From assembly GCF_000620145.1 (NCBI RefSeq), contig NZ_JHVM01000015.1, positions 35,131 through 99,130 on the forward strand: a stretch of 64,000 nt of DNA, given 5' to 3'. The first letter of the stretch is position 1. Each line of letters starts with the position of its first letter. The notes under the pieces were generated by a model. That model saw only the letters and a program-made list of their open reading frames with translations. It was not told the origin of the DNA and searched no databases. This DNA comes from Deefgea rivuli DSM 18356 (GTDB taxonomy: Bacteria; Pseudomonadota; Gammaproteobacteria; Burkholderiales; Chitinibacteraceae). The translations under genes were made by a program, and so were the position numbers. This document shows positions 18,171 through 26,383 of this stretch, piece after piece.

Positions 18171-18755
18171 ATGAATAATAAACTTCAAAATATTTTTAGT
18201 TTTATTATCGAACTAGAAAAACTTAAATCCATTTTAAGAAAAACCAAAGTAATTGGCACTGATAGATATGAAAACTCAGCAGAACACAGTTGGCAAGTTT
18301 GCATGCTTGCTCAGTTATTGATAGATGAATCTCCTTATGAAGTTGATATTGTCCGAGTTATAGAGATATTGCTGGTGCATGACATACCGGAAATATATGT
18401 CGGAGACCAAATTGTCTATCAACACAAAGACAATGAATTCATCAATAAAGAACGTGAAGCAGCTCATAAAGCATTTGGACTTTTGCCTGAGTTACAAGCC
18501 ATTTGGTGCTTGAGTCGTTGGCAAGAGTATGAAGATAGGGAAACTAATGAGGCCATTTTTGCTTATGCTGTCGATAGGTTAATGCCAGTTTTACTAAATA
18601 TTTATAACTCAGGCCAAAGCTGGAAAGAAAATAACGTAACGAAAGAAAAAATATTAAAAGTAAATTCAGCTATTGGAATCGCGTTACCTTCTGTTTGGGT
18701 TTACGTTCAATCACTAATCAATGTGGTTGCCGAAGAACACTTGAGCGTCTCATAA
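18171..18755 (+). CDS. HD-domain phosphohydrolase (YfbR-like)
   Basis: 194 residues. RYENSAEHSWQVCMLAQLL supplies the first His and LLVHDIPEIYVGD the HD pair of the metal-dependent HD superfamily; AYAVDRLMPVLLNIY has the last Asp. Close relatives are 5'-deoxynucleotidases or hydrolases annotated as HD_3. The base composition is far more AT-rich than the neighbours (11 G/C of 60 in the line at 18181), suggesting recent acquisition. ATG 18171 follows GGAATCTACC; ATG 18159 is an alternative. Confidence 0.82.
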   Translation: MNNKLQNIFSFIIELEKLKSILRKTKVIGTDRYENSAEHSWQVCMLAQLLIDESPYEVDIVRVIEILLVHDIPEIYVGDQIVYQHKDNEFINKEREAAHKAFGLLPELQAIWCLSRWQEYEDRETNEAIFAYAVDRLMPVLLNIYNSGQSWKENNVTKEKILKVNSAIGIALPSVWVYVQSLINVVAEEHLSVS

Positions 18756-18778
18756 GGGTCGAATGCAGCCAGTTACAC

Positions 18779-18811
18779 CGTTAAAAAACCCGCATCAGCG
18801 GGTTTTTTAAC
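18779..18811. terminator. Bidirectional intrinsic terminator
   Basis: GTTAAAAAACCCGC and GCGGGTTTTTTAAC are perfectly complementary around ATCA. It separates the HD-domain gene and the convergent parE. Confidence 0.88.
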
Positions 18812-18861
18812 GTATATCGCTGTAGCGATTATTTACTAATGGCTACAAGCCAATACCCATC
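18810..18861. repeat. 50-bp hairpin repeat, copy C
   Basis: Ends ACGTATATCGCTGTAGCGA and GGCTACAAGCCAATACCCAT with centre TTATTTACTAAT. It lies directly against the parE stop codon. Confidence 0.65.
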
Positions 18862-20833
18862 ACAAATCAGCTTCCACTTCATTCCCACGTGCCTCTAGCC
18901 ATGCGCGGCGCGAACTGGCTTCGGATTTGCTCATCAGCATATTCATGACGTCGCGGGTGTTGGCGGCGACGTCCGATGGGATCGATACACGCAGTACACG
19001 GCGGGTGTCGGGGTTCATCGTCGTGTCGAACAATTGCTCGGCATTCATTTCACCCAAGCCTTTGAAACGCGAAATGCTCCACGCCGATTCGCGCAGTTTT
19101 TCACCTTTGAGCTTGTCTAAAATTGCGGTCAATTCGCCTTCGTCGAGCGCATAAAATTTACGCGGCGGTTTGTTTTTACCACTGCCGCCAACGTCAACGC
19201 GGTACAGCGGCGGCTGCGCAACGTAGATGTGGCCATTGGCAACCAGCTGCGGGAAATGGCGATAAAACAGCGTCAAGAGCAGCACTTGAATGTGCGATCC
19301 ATCGACGTCCGCATCCGACATAATGATGACTTTGCCGTAACGCAAGCCGCTCATATCCGCGCCGCTATTAAGCGTATGCGGGTCAACGCCAATCGCGACC
19401 GCCATATCGTGGACTTCGTTATTGCCAAAAATCTGATCTTTATCGACTTCCCACGTATTCAAAACCTTACCGCGCAGCGGCAAAATCGCTTGGAAATCTT
19501 TATCGCGCCCCATTTTAGCCGAGCCGCCCGCCGAATCACCCTCGACAAGGAATAATTCGCAGCGCTCGGTTTCGTCCGAAGCGCAATCGGTCAATTTACC
19601 TGGCAGAACTGCTACGCCAGAGGATTTTTTCTTTTCGACTTTGGTCGCGTTTTTCTGCCGCGATTGCGCAGCGCGGATCGCCAGTTCAGCGAGTTTCTTG
19701 CCCAAATCAACGTGTTCGTTCAGCCACAGCTCGAACGGCGATCGCACCATCGCAGAAACAAGCTTGAGGCCGTCACGGCTGGTGAGTTTATCTTTAGTTT
19801 GCCCTTGAAATTGCGGATCGAGCACTTTGGCCGACAGCACAAACGAGCAGCGGCTAAACAAATCTTCTGGCAGTAACTTCACGCCTTTCGGTAGCAAATT
19901 ATGGAAATCGATGAAGGTTTTAACGACTTGGAACACACCATCGCGCAGGCCGCTTTCGTGCGTGCCACCCGCTGGCGTTGGAATCAAATTCACATATGAT
20001 TCACGATTCACCGCGCCGTCTTCGGTCCACGTTAGCGCCCATGCGCAGCCTTCGCCACGGCTAAACGTTTCGTCTTCGCCTTCAATGTACTTCTCGCCCT
20101 GCAAAATCGGCACCAGTTGCGTGTAGCCCGCCACTTGCTCGTTCAAATAACCGAGCAAACCATCCGGATAGCACCAACGTTTTTCGAGTAATTCGCCGTT
20201 AGCTTGCTCAACATTCAAGGTGACGATCAAACCGGGCAAGAGCACCGCTTTGGATTTCAGAACATGTTCTAGATCGGCCAGTGGAATGGTGGGGCTATCA
20301 AAATACTTGGCATCCGGCTGCACAAAAACGCGGGTTCCAGTGTCTTTTTTAGCGCAAGTGCCGAGCACCGACAATGGCTCGATGACATCGCCACCAGAGA
20401 ACACTAAACGATTGATTTGCCCATCGCGGCGGACTTCAACCTCTAGCCGCGTCGATAGCGCATTTGTGACCGATACGCCCACGCCATGCAAACCGCCCGA
20501 GAACGCGTACGCGCCGCCGTCTTTTTTGTCGAACTTACCGCCCGCGTGCAATTGCGTAAACACCAACTGCACCGTCGGCACGCCTTCTTCGGGGTGAATG
20601 CCGACCGGAATGCCACGGCCATTGTCTTGCACGCGCAGCGATTGATTGCGGTATAGCGTCACGTCGATTTGCGTTGCATATCCGCCCAGCGCCTCGTCGG
20701 CAGCATTGTCGATGACTTCTTGGCAAATGTGCAGCGGATTGTCAGTGCGGGTGTACATGCCAGGACGATGGCGGACAGGATCAAGGCCTTTTAAGACCTT
20801 GACGGAAGATTCGTCGTATTTAGGAGCTGCCAT
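18860..20833 (-). CDS. parE: DNA topoisomerase IV subunit B
   Basis: 657 residues. The GHKL ATPase part has EVIDNAADEALGG, VQDNGRGIP and GGLHGVGVSVTNALS; the transducer and TOPRIM follow with ELFLVEGDSAGGSAKMGRD and MSDADVDGSHI. It powers ParC in chromosome decatenation. GyrB is excluded by the short length without the GyrB insert and by YTRTDNPLH near the N-terminus, typical of ParE. It is not adjacent to parC, which lies about 8 kb away on the same strand. A parS-like site directly abuts its start. Confidence 0.95.
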   Translation of the reverse strand: MAAPKYDESSVKVLKGLDPVRHRPGMYTRTDNPLHICQEVIDNAADEALGGYATQIDVTLYRNQSLRVQDNGRGIPVGIHPEEGVPTVQLVFTQLHAGGKFDKKDGGAYAFSGGLHGVGVSVTNALSTRLEVEVRRDGQINRLVFSGGDVIEPLSVLGTCAKKDTGTRVFVQPDAKYFDSPTIPLADLEHVLKSKAVLLPGLIVTLNVEQANGELLEKRWCYPDGLLGYLNEQVAGYTQLVPILQGEKYIEGEDETFSRGEGCAWALTWTEDGAVNRESYVNLIPTPAGGTHESGLRDGVFQVVKTFIDFHNLLPKGVKLLPEDLFSRCSFVLSAKVLDPQFQGQTKDKLTSRDGLKLVSAMVRSPFELWLNEHVDLGKKLAELAIRAAQSRQKNATKVEKKKSSGVAVLPGKLTDCASDETERCELFLVEGDSAGGSAKMGRDKDFQAILPLRGKVLNTWEVDKDQIFGNNEVHDMAVAIGVDPHTLNSGADMSGLRYGKVIIMSDADVDGSHIQVLLLTLFYRHFPQLVANGHIYVAQPPLYRVDVGGSGKNKPPRKFYALDEGELTAILDKLKGEKLRESAWSISRFKGLGEMNAEQLFDTTMNPDTRRVLRVSIPSDVAANTRDVMNMLMSKSEASSRRAWLEARGNEVEADL

Positions 20834-20849
20834 TGTTTCACGTGAAACC
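20834..20849. promoter_or_regulatory. parS-like site 3, at the parE start
   Basis: TGTTTCACGTGAAACC matches the parS consensus at 15 of 16 positions. It ends one base from the parE ATG, where ParB binding could also affect parE expression (inference). Confidence 0.75.
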
Positions 20850-21141
20850 AGTAAAAAGATTGGGGAGAAGTCTAGCAGAGAACAGCAAAGGCGTTGTCCA
20901 CGAAAAACACGAAAGGCACGAAAAAACCAAACGAAGAATACAAATTTTGATTATTTTCTCGCGCTTAGAAACTGATGGAATCAACAAATCGTACCTTTCT
21001 GCAAATTTTCTGTGCTGAACTTGATTCGAACTTCCTAAGTTCAATTTGTGTATTTTTCGTGCCTTTCATGTTTTTCGTGGACTATGGTTTTGATGTATTT
21101 CCATGTAGCCCATATTAAATAATAGCTACAAGGCAATACAT
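20850..21141. other. Intergenic region between comM and parE, filled by two repeats
   Basis: The gap holds an inverted repeat of the CACGAAAA family and hairpin repeat copy D, and presumably the parE promoter on the minus strand. No gene is seen. Confidence 0.5.
20894..21084. repeat. CACGAAAA-family inverted repeat, widely spaced arms
   Basis: Left arm GTCCACGAAAAACACGAAAG continues into GCACGAAAAAA; right arm begins TATTTTTCGTGCCTTTCATG and ends TTTTTCGTGGAC. About 120 bases lie between the arms. Confidence 0.7.
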
Positions 21142-21142
21142 C
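21092..21142. repeat. 50-bp hairpin repeat, copy D
   Basis: GATGTATTTCCATGTAGCC pairs with GCTACAAGGCAATACATC around CATATTAAATAATA. It ends at the comM stop codon. Confidence 0.75.
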
Positions 21143-22635
21143 TACTCAATGCCACGTCGATATTGAATCGCTTCAGCTAAATGTTGCTTGGTGATGGCTT
21201 CGCTGCTGGCTAAGTCGGCAATCGTTCGTGCAACGCGCAAAACTCGATGATAAGCGCGCGCCGACCAGCCCAGCTTTTGTACCGCAGTTTGCAATAAAGC
21301 CAAACCGGCTGCATCGGGCTGGCAATGCTGATCCATCGCAGCGCCGAACAAAGCCGCATTATGCAAACCTTGCCGAGCTTGCTGACGACCCCGCGCACCG
21401 CTAACGCGAATCCGCACTGGCTCACTGGCTTCGCTCTGCCCACGCGCCAATAAGATCGCCTCGGGAATCGCTGGTACTTCGACGACCATATCAATGCGAT
21501 CCAGCAGCGGCCCCGAAATCCGCCCGCGATAGCGCGCCACTTGATCTGGCGTGCAGCGGCAGGCTTTTTGCGGATGACCCAAATAGCCACAGGGGCAAGG
21601 ATTCATCGCCGCGACGAGTTGAAACCGTGCGGGGAACTCGGCTTGCCGCGCCGCACGGGAAATAAAAATTCGCCCACTTTCCAGCGGTTCACGCAGCACC
21701 TCTAAAACTTTTCTGTCGAATTCAGGTAATTCATCAAGGAATAAAACGCCGTGGTGCGCCAACGAAATCTCGCCTGGTTGCGGCACACTACCACCGCCGA
21801 CCAAGGCTACGCTGGACGCAGTGTGATGGGGAGATCGAAAAGGGCGCAAGCCAAATTGCCGTGGATCAAGGCCATTTTGCCCCAAAGACTGCACTGCGGC
21901 GGCTTCCAGTGCTTCGTGTTCTAACAAGGGTGGCAGCAAGCCAACCAAGCGTTGCGCCAGCATTGATTTTCCGGTGCCGGGCGGGCCAATCAGTAGTAGT
22001 GAATGATTACCCGCAGCGGCGACTTCCAAAGCGCGCCGCGCCGCCGATTGGCCTTTTACATCGGCTAGATCAGGGTAAATCAGCGTGGGAATTTCAGTCG
22101 GTGGCACGGCCACGGCCAGCGTTTCACCGCCGAGTAAATGGCGACAGACTTGCAAAATATGCTCGGCGGCGAAGATATTTGCATCTTTAATCAAGGCCGC
22201 TTCTGCGCTGCTTTCTGCACTGATAATCAGCGTTCGCCCCGCATCACGCGCCGCCATCGCCAGCGCCAAGGCACCGCGCACTGAACGTAATTGTCCAGTT
22301 AAACCCAATTCACCGGCAAATTCATACTCAGCTAAATGTTCGCACGGCAATTGCCCGCTGGCAGCCAAAATACCAATGGCAATCGCCAAATCATAATGCC
22401 CAGCGCCTTTGGGCAAGTCGGCTGGAGCGAGATTGACAGTAATTCTACGATTGGGGAATTCAAACCCAGCAACTTGCAAAGCGGCACGCACACGCTCGCG
22501 CGATTCACGCACTTCGGTGTCGGCAAGGCCAACTAAATTAAACGCAGGCAAGCCGTTAGCCAAATGCACTTCGACTGTAACCGATTGCGCGGATAATCCA
22601 TCGAGCGCGCGAGAGTACAAAACGGCAAGCGACAT
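21142..22635 (-). CDS. comM: YifB family Mg-chelatase-like AAA ATPase (ComM)
   Basis: 497 residues. N-terminal LonC-like domain (VTVEVHLANGLPAFNLVGLAD), Walker A GPPGTGKSMLAQRL, Walker B LFLDELPEF, sensor FQLVAAMNPCPCGYLG and a Cys-rich linker CPCGYLGHPQKACRC. ComM is a hexameric helicase that drives branch migration during natural transformation in Vibrio and Acinetobacter. Its presence is compatible with competence but does not prove it. The gene is single, with hairpin repeat D at its 3' end. Confidence 0.93.
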   Translation of the reverse strand: MSLAVLYSRALDGLSAQSVTVEVHLANGLPAFNLVGLADTEVRESRERVRAALQVAGFEFPNRRITVNLAPADLPKGAGHYDLAIAIGILAASGQLPCEHLAEYEFAGELGLTGQLRSVRGALALAMAARDAGRTLIISAESSAEAALIKDANIFAAEHILQVCRHLLGGETLAVAVPPTEIPTLIYPDLADVKGQSAARRALEVAAAGNHSLLLIGPPGTGKSMLAQRLVGLLPPLLEHEALEAAAVQSLGQNGLDPRQFGLRPFRSPHHTASSVALVGGGSVPQPGEISLAHHGVLFLDELPEFDRKVLEVLREPLESGRIFISRAARQAEFPARFQLVAAMNPCPCGYLGHPQKACRCTPDQVARYRGRISGPLLDRIDMVVEVPAIPEAILLARGQSEASEPVRIRVSGARGRQQARQGLHNAALFGAAMDQHCQPDAAGLALLQTAVQKLGWSARAYHRVLRVARTIADLASSEAITKQHLAEAIQYRRGIE

Positions 22636-22692
22636 AGGTCAGTTCACGGTGCTATGCTAATTTATACAGTGTAAGCAGGAAATCAGGAATTA

Positions 22693-23688
22693 ATGGAACA
22701 ATCGACCACTTTCATGCCCAACTTTCGCAATCTAGGTGTTTTACTGCGCGCCTTGGTGTTGATTCATTTGGGCGTGCTGATTTATGTGTTGCTGACAATC
22801 AGTCGCTGGAGCGAATGGAGCGGCAAACTCACCGAAGCCAGCTTGTGGGTGGAGCCGGTGCTGCTGATTTCTTTGGGCGGCTTGGCGCTCTGTAGCGTGC
22901 CATTGCAAAAGCTAAGCTATCGCAATGCGCTGATCGCTGTTTTATCTTGGGTTCTGATTGTAGCGTGGAGTGTGTCGAAATTATTCCAAGATTTGCTGCC
23001 CATGGATACGCAAGCGATGCCGCTGCGCTTTGAGCTGGTGACGCTGAGCGTCACTTTGCTGCTGCTGTTGCATTATCAATTATGGATACGCGCGCTATCG
23101 CCGCGCTTAGCCGAGGCGCGACTCGTGGCCTTGCAAGCGCGAATTAGGCCGCATTTTTTCTTTAATAGTTTAAATGCGGTGCTATCTTTAATACGCAGCG
23201 ACCCCAAATTGGCCGAACGATTACTAGAGAATTTGTCTGATTTATTTCGGGTGGCGATGGGTAGCGAGACAGGACTTTCCACAATGGCGCGCGAAGTCGA
23301 ATTAGCGCAAGGTTATTTGGAAATTGAAAATGTGCGTTTAGGAGAGCGGCTGCATGTGGAATGGCATATCGATAAAATGCCAAAACTCGCCTCAATTCCG
23401 CCATTGATATTACAGCCTTTATTAGAAAACGCGATTTACCACGGAATTGAGCCGCAAATTGAACCCGGCGTCATCCAATTAAATATATTTCGAGTGCGCG
23501 ACGAAGTTCATATCGACATTCGCAATCCCCTGTTGAATCACATTCCGCTACGAAGCGGCAATGGCATGGCGCTAGACAATGTACGCGAACGTTTGCTGCT
23601 TTATTACGATGCTGAAGCGAATCTCAGCATAAATTCAGGAAACGACTATTATCAAATACATATCACGCTACCCTATCGGGAGCTTTAA
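22693..23688 (+). CDS. LytS/AlgZ-type sensor histidine kinase
   Basis: 331 residues. About four N-terminal membrane helices are followed by the His_kinase domain: ARIRPHFFFNSLNAVLSL with phospho-acceptor His154, then PPLILQPLLENAIYHGI (N box) and RSGNGMALDNVRERL (G box). No periplasmic sensor domain is seen. The cognate LytTR regulator starts three bases downstream. In Pseudomonas, AlgZ/AlgR control alginate and the minor-pilin fimU-pilVWXY1Y2E operon, so a link to the pilus genes at 45.8-51.7 kb is possible (inference). Confidence 0.88.
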   Translation: MEQSTTFMPNFRNLGVLLRALVLIHLGVLIYVLLTISRWSEWSGKLTEASLWVEPVLLISLGGLALCSVPLQKLSYRNALIAVLSWVLIVAWSVSKLFQDLLPMDTQAMPLRFELVTLSVTLLLLLHYQLWIRALSPRLAEARLVALQARIRPHFFFNSLNAVLSLIRSDPKLAERLLENLSDLFRVAMGSETGLSTMAREVELAQGYLEIENVRLGERLHVEWHIDKMPKLASIPPLILQPLLENAIYHGIEPQIEPGVIQLNIFRVRDEVHIDIRNPLLNHIPLRSGNGMALDNVRERLLLYYDAEANLSINSGNDYYQIHITLPYREL

Positions 23689-23690
23689 CA

Positions 23691-24461
23691 ATGAATGCTG
23701 CGTTACGACTCTTTCTCGTTGATGATGAACTGCCCGCTCTGAATCGTCTGCAAGACATTCTGAATGACTGCGCGCATGAGTGCCCCAATCAAGTCATTGG
23801 TACTGCCACCAATGGCATGAGTGCATTACCGCAAATTGCCGAACATGACATCGACGTGGTGATTTTAGACATCCAAATGCCGCAAATGAGCGGTATTGAG
23901 GTTGCCAAAAAACTGATGAATTTGGCTAAACCACCTGCGGTGATTTTTGCGACGGCATTTGAAGACTACGGCGTGGCTGCATTTGATGTACGCGCCGTGG
24001 ATTATTTACTCAAACCCATCCGCCAAGATCGTCTACTCACCGCATTAAAACGAGTGATCGAATTACGCCAACCGGCCGGAGCCCAAGCTGATGCACCGCG
24101 TCACGATGGCATGCGTAGCCACTTTAGCGTGACTGAGCGTGGCAGGATTCATCTGATTCCGATTGGCGAAGCGCGCTTTCTGAAAGCCGAGCAAAAATAC
24201 ATCACACTGCGTACGCGGGATAGAGAATATCTACTCGAAGACTCGCTGACCAAATTAGAAGAAGAATTTGGATCAAAGTTTGTGCGTATTCACAGGAATT
24301 GTTTGGTGTCTCGCGATAATATTGCAGGCTTCGAGCGCGAAGTCCAAGACGGTGGTGAAGCGCATTGGGTGGTCGTATTGCGCGACGTGCCCGAGCGACT
24401 CCCCGTTAGTCGCCGCCAGCAACACATTATCAAAGATTTCAAGAAAGGCCATGATGGATAA
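23691..24461 (+). CDS. LytTR response regulator (AlgR-like)
   Basis: 256 residues. The receiver domain has DD at 11-12, phospho-acceptor Asp60 in VVILDIQMPQMSG, FATAFEDYGVAAFDVRAVDYLLKP and Lys in LLKP. The LytTR DNA-binding domain follows: RIHLIPIGEARFLKAEQKYITLRT, FVRIHRNCLVSRDNI and LPVSRRQQ. It pairs with the upstream AlgZ-like kinase. Its last codons overlap the start of the DUF2721 gene by eight bases. Confidence 0.9.
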   Translation: MNAALRLFLVDDELPALNRLQDILNDCAHECPNQVIGTATNGMSALPQIAEHDIDVVILDIQMPQMSGIEVAKKLMNLAKPPAVIFATAFEDYGVAAFDVRAVDYLLKPIRQDRLLTALKRVIELRQPAGAQADAPRHDGMRSHFSVTERGRIHLIPIGEARFLKAEQKYITLRTRDREYLLEDSLTKLEEEFGSKFVRIHRNCLVSRDNIAGFEREVQDGGEAHWVVVLRDVPERLPVSRRQQHIIKDFKKGHDG

Positions 24462-24879
24462 TTTTAGTATTAACACCCCTTCTTTATTGTTCCCTGCAAT
24501 TTCCTTGCTGATGCTCGCTTATACCAATCGTTTCTTGGCTATTTCGAGCATTATTCGCCAGCTTTACGATCACCACACCAGCAATCCCAACGAAAATATT
24601 TTACGCCAGCTTGATAATCTGCGGCAGCGCGTCTGGCTGATTCGCTATATGCAAGCGCTCGGTATCAGCAGCTTGCTGCTGTGTATTGTATCAATGATTC
24701 TTATTGCACTGAATCTGGATCAATTTGCCCAAGGCCTATTTATCGCCAGCCTTGTTTTAATGACCGGCTCTTTGATTTTATGCCTGATGGAAGTGATGGT
24801 GTCCGATGCGGCGCTCAAAATCCTCTTGGCCGATATTGAAAAAGACCTCAAGCGCCCCTTAACGCGCTTTCCCAAATAG
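24454..24879 (+). CDS. DUF2721 membrane protein
   Basis: 141 residues: TM1 (PSLLFPAISLLMLAYTNRF), a cytoplasmic helix with RQLYDHH and ILRQLDNLRQRVWLIRYMQ, then TM2 and TM3 and a basic tail. This matches DUF2721, a small membrane family of unknown function. It overlaps the end of the AlgR-like gene; AAAGG before ATG 24454 decides the start (ATG 24451 also in frame). Coupling to the two-component pair suggests an accessory role in the same signalling pathway. Confidence 0.82.
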   Translation: MDNFSINTPSLLFPAISLLMLAYTNRFLAISSIIRQLYDHHTSNPNENILRQLDNLRQRVWLIRYMQALGISSLLLCIVSMILIALNLDQFAQGLFIASLVLMTGSLILCLMEVMVSDAALKILLADIEKDLKRPLTRFPK

Positions 24880-24906
24880 AAAAAACGGGCCGTAGCCCGT
24901 TTTTTT
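24880..24906. terminator. Bidirectional intrinsic terminator
   Basis: AAAAAACGGGC and GCCCGTTTTTT pair around CGTA between the convergent DUF2721 gene and dgkA. Confidence 0.88.
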
Positions 24907-24925
24907 CTTATCTACGTTGGAAAAA

Positions 24926-25297
24926 CTACGCCGTTAATGCCAAAGCCCACATCGCGGCCAAATTCACCAAACACACCAACTGCGCCGCGCTACCTAAATC
25001 TTTGGCGCGTTTAGCTAAATCATGTTTCGCCAATGAAGTATGATCCACCGCAGCTTCAATCGCCGAATTCAGCAGCTCAACAATCATGCTGGCCAAATGG
25101 CTGCCGACGACAATCGCATGCGCCCAAGCTGGCATACTTAGCACAAACGACAAAGGAATCCCGACCAAAGCCAGTAAAGTCACTTGGCGAAACGCCGCTT
25201 CATTCACCCAGCCGGCACTCAATCCATCCAGCGAATAACCCAAAGCATTCAATACGCGCTTAACACCGGTCTTACCTTTAAAAGGGCTCTCAGTCAC
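24926..25297 (-). CDS. dgkA: Diacylglycerol kinase (prokaryotic, DgkA)
   Basis: A small trimeric inner-membrane kinase that recycles diacylglycerol to phosphatidic acid. Conserved features: NALGYSLDGLSAGWVNEAAFRQ near the N-terminus and the active-site helix HLASMIVELLNSAIEAAVDH, with three TM helices. I use the GTG at 25297: it follows GGAGATCCACAA and gives 123 residues, the normal family length. A frame upstream to 25342 runs into repeat sequence. Confidence 0.9.
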   Translation of the reverse strand: MTESPFKGKTGVKRVLNALGYSLDGLSAGWVNEAAFRQVTLLALVGIPLSFVLSMPAWAHAIVVGSHLASMIVELLNSAIEAAVDHTSLAKHDLAKRAKDLGSAAQLVCLVNLAAMWALALTA

Positions 25298-25315
25298 TTG
25301 TGGATCTCCGTTTAC

Positions 25316-25458
25316 AGAGCGTGTTTTAAAAGTGCTACGCATCCCGTGATAACGGGTCAGGCGGTGCTCGAAATCCTCATGTACAAAGAGTACATTGCGG
25401 TTTCTGTGCTCCGGCCTCTCCGTTCTGACGGGCGCTCGCTACTTTTAAAATACACTCT
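25316..25458. repeat. About 143-bp element with terminal inverted repeats (MITE-like)
   Basis: Left end AGAGCGTGTTTTAAAAGTGC and right end, read on the other strand, AGAGTGTATTTTAAAAGTAG match at 17 of the first 20 positions. Internal palindromes include CCCGTGATAACGGG and ATGTACAAAGAGTACAT. There is no coding capacity. The right end touches the stop codon of the next minus-strand gene. A fragment like one end occurs at 4,609. Confidence 0.65.
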
Positions 25459-26192
25459 TAAGCTTCAAAAACATCAACATAACATACATAACTAGTAATC
25501 AATGCCACGGGCAATGCCACCAATAAACCTAAAAACATCGGCAACATCGCCAAAATCAAACCGACCGCACCGATCACCGACATCACCAAAATCGGTTGCC
25601 AATTGCGCCAGAATGCCAGAAATGACAACTTCATCGCCTCGCTGGCTTTCATGCCTTGCAACATCACCAAAGTCGGCGCATAAAAATACGTGCTGTAGAC
25701 CACTGAAAATGCCAACACCACCAAAATCATCACAGGCCAAATTGCGCTCATTTGCTCAAATGCTTGCAGATTTTTATCCAAAGAAATCAAACCCACAAAA
25801 GCGGCACCCGCCAATAAAGCGGCCATCAGCACCATGACCAACATCGTACCAAATAGATACAAGACGCCCACTCTGAGCAACTCAGCAAAACGCAGCTGAA
25901 ATCCGGCAAATAAATCACTCAGTTGCGGCGTTTCACCGCGCGCCTGCTTTTGCGCCGCAAACATAACCCCACCCAAAAAGACAGGCCCCAGCAGCGTCGA
26001 AAGCAAGCTTCCCACAAAGGGCAACATCGACATCCCGAGCATCAGCACAATAAACACGCCCGAAATCCCCAGCCAGGCTGTCGGCGCCTGCTTGAATAAC
26101 ATAAACGCGTTCACAATCCACTGCCAGCCCTGCATCGGCGGTATTTTGCGCGGCTCTACGCTCACATCAATCACATTATCTTGGTCTAACAT
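25458..26192 (-). CDS. BPSS1780-like integral membrane protein
   Basis: 244 residues with about five or six membrane helices after a short soluble N-terminus containing VEPRKIPPMQGWQWIVNAFMLF. It resembles the BPSS1780 family of betaproteobacterial membrane proteins of unknown function. AGGAAGACC precedes the ATG at 26192. Its stop codon is contributed by the edge of the inverted-repeat element at 25,316-25,458. Confidence 0.75.
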   Translation of the reverse strand: MLDQDNVIDVSVEPRKIPPMQGWQWIVNAFMLFKQAPTAWLGISGVFIVLMLGMSMLPFVGSLLSTLLGPVFLGGVMFAAQKQARGETPQLSDLFAGFQLRFAELLRVGVLYLFGTMLVMVLMAALLAGAAFVGLISLDKNLQAFEQMSAIWPVMILVVLAFSVVYSTYFYAPTLVMLQGMKASEAMKLSFLAFWRNWQPILVMSVIGAVGLILAMLPMFLGLLVALPVALITSYVCYVDVFEA

Positions 26193-26329
26193 GGTCTTCC
26201 TACTCAAAAACGGTCAATACCGACATCGTAACTGGAGTTGACTGCTTCTGACAGTTCATCATGCCGCAGCAAGATGAAATCCACATGAAAAAGCCAAGCT
26301 AAAAGCCTTAGATCACAAAAGACAGAACA

Positions 26330-26363
26330 AAAAAAACCAAGGCTGTATTTCACAGCCTTGGTT
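26330..26363 (-). terminator. Intrinsic terminator of ackA
   Basis: On the minus strand CCAAGGCTGT and ACAGCCTTGG pair around GAAAT, followed by eight T residues. Confidence 0.9.
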
Positions 26364-26383
26364 TGGTGTTGCTATGCTTTAAA

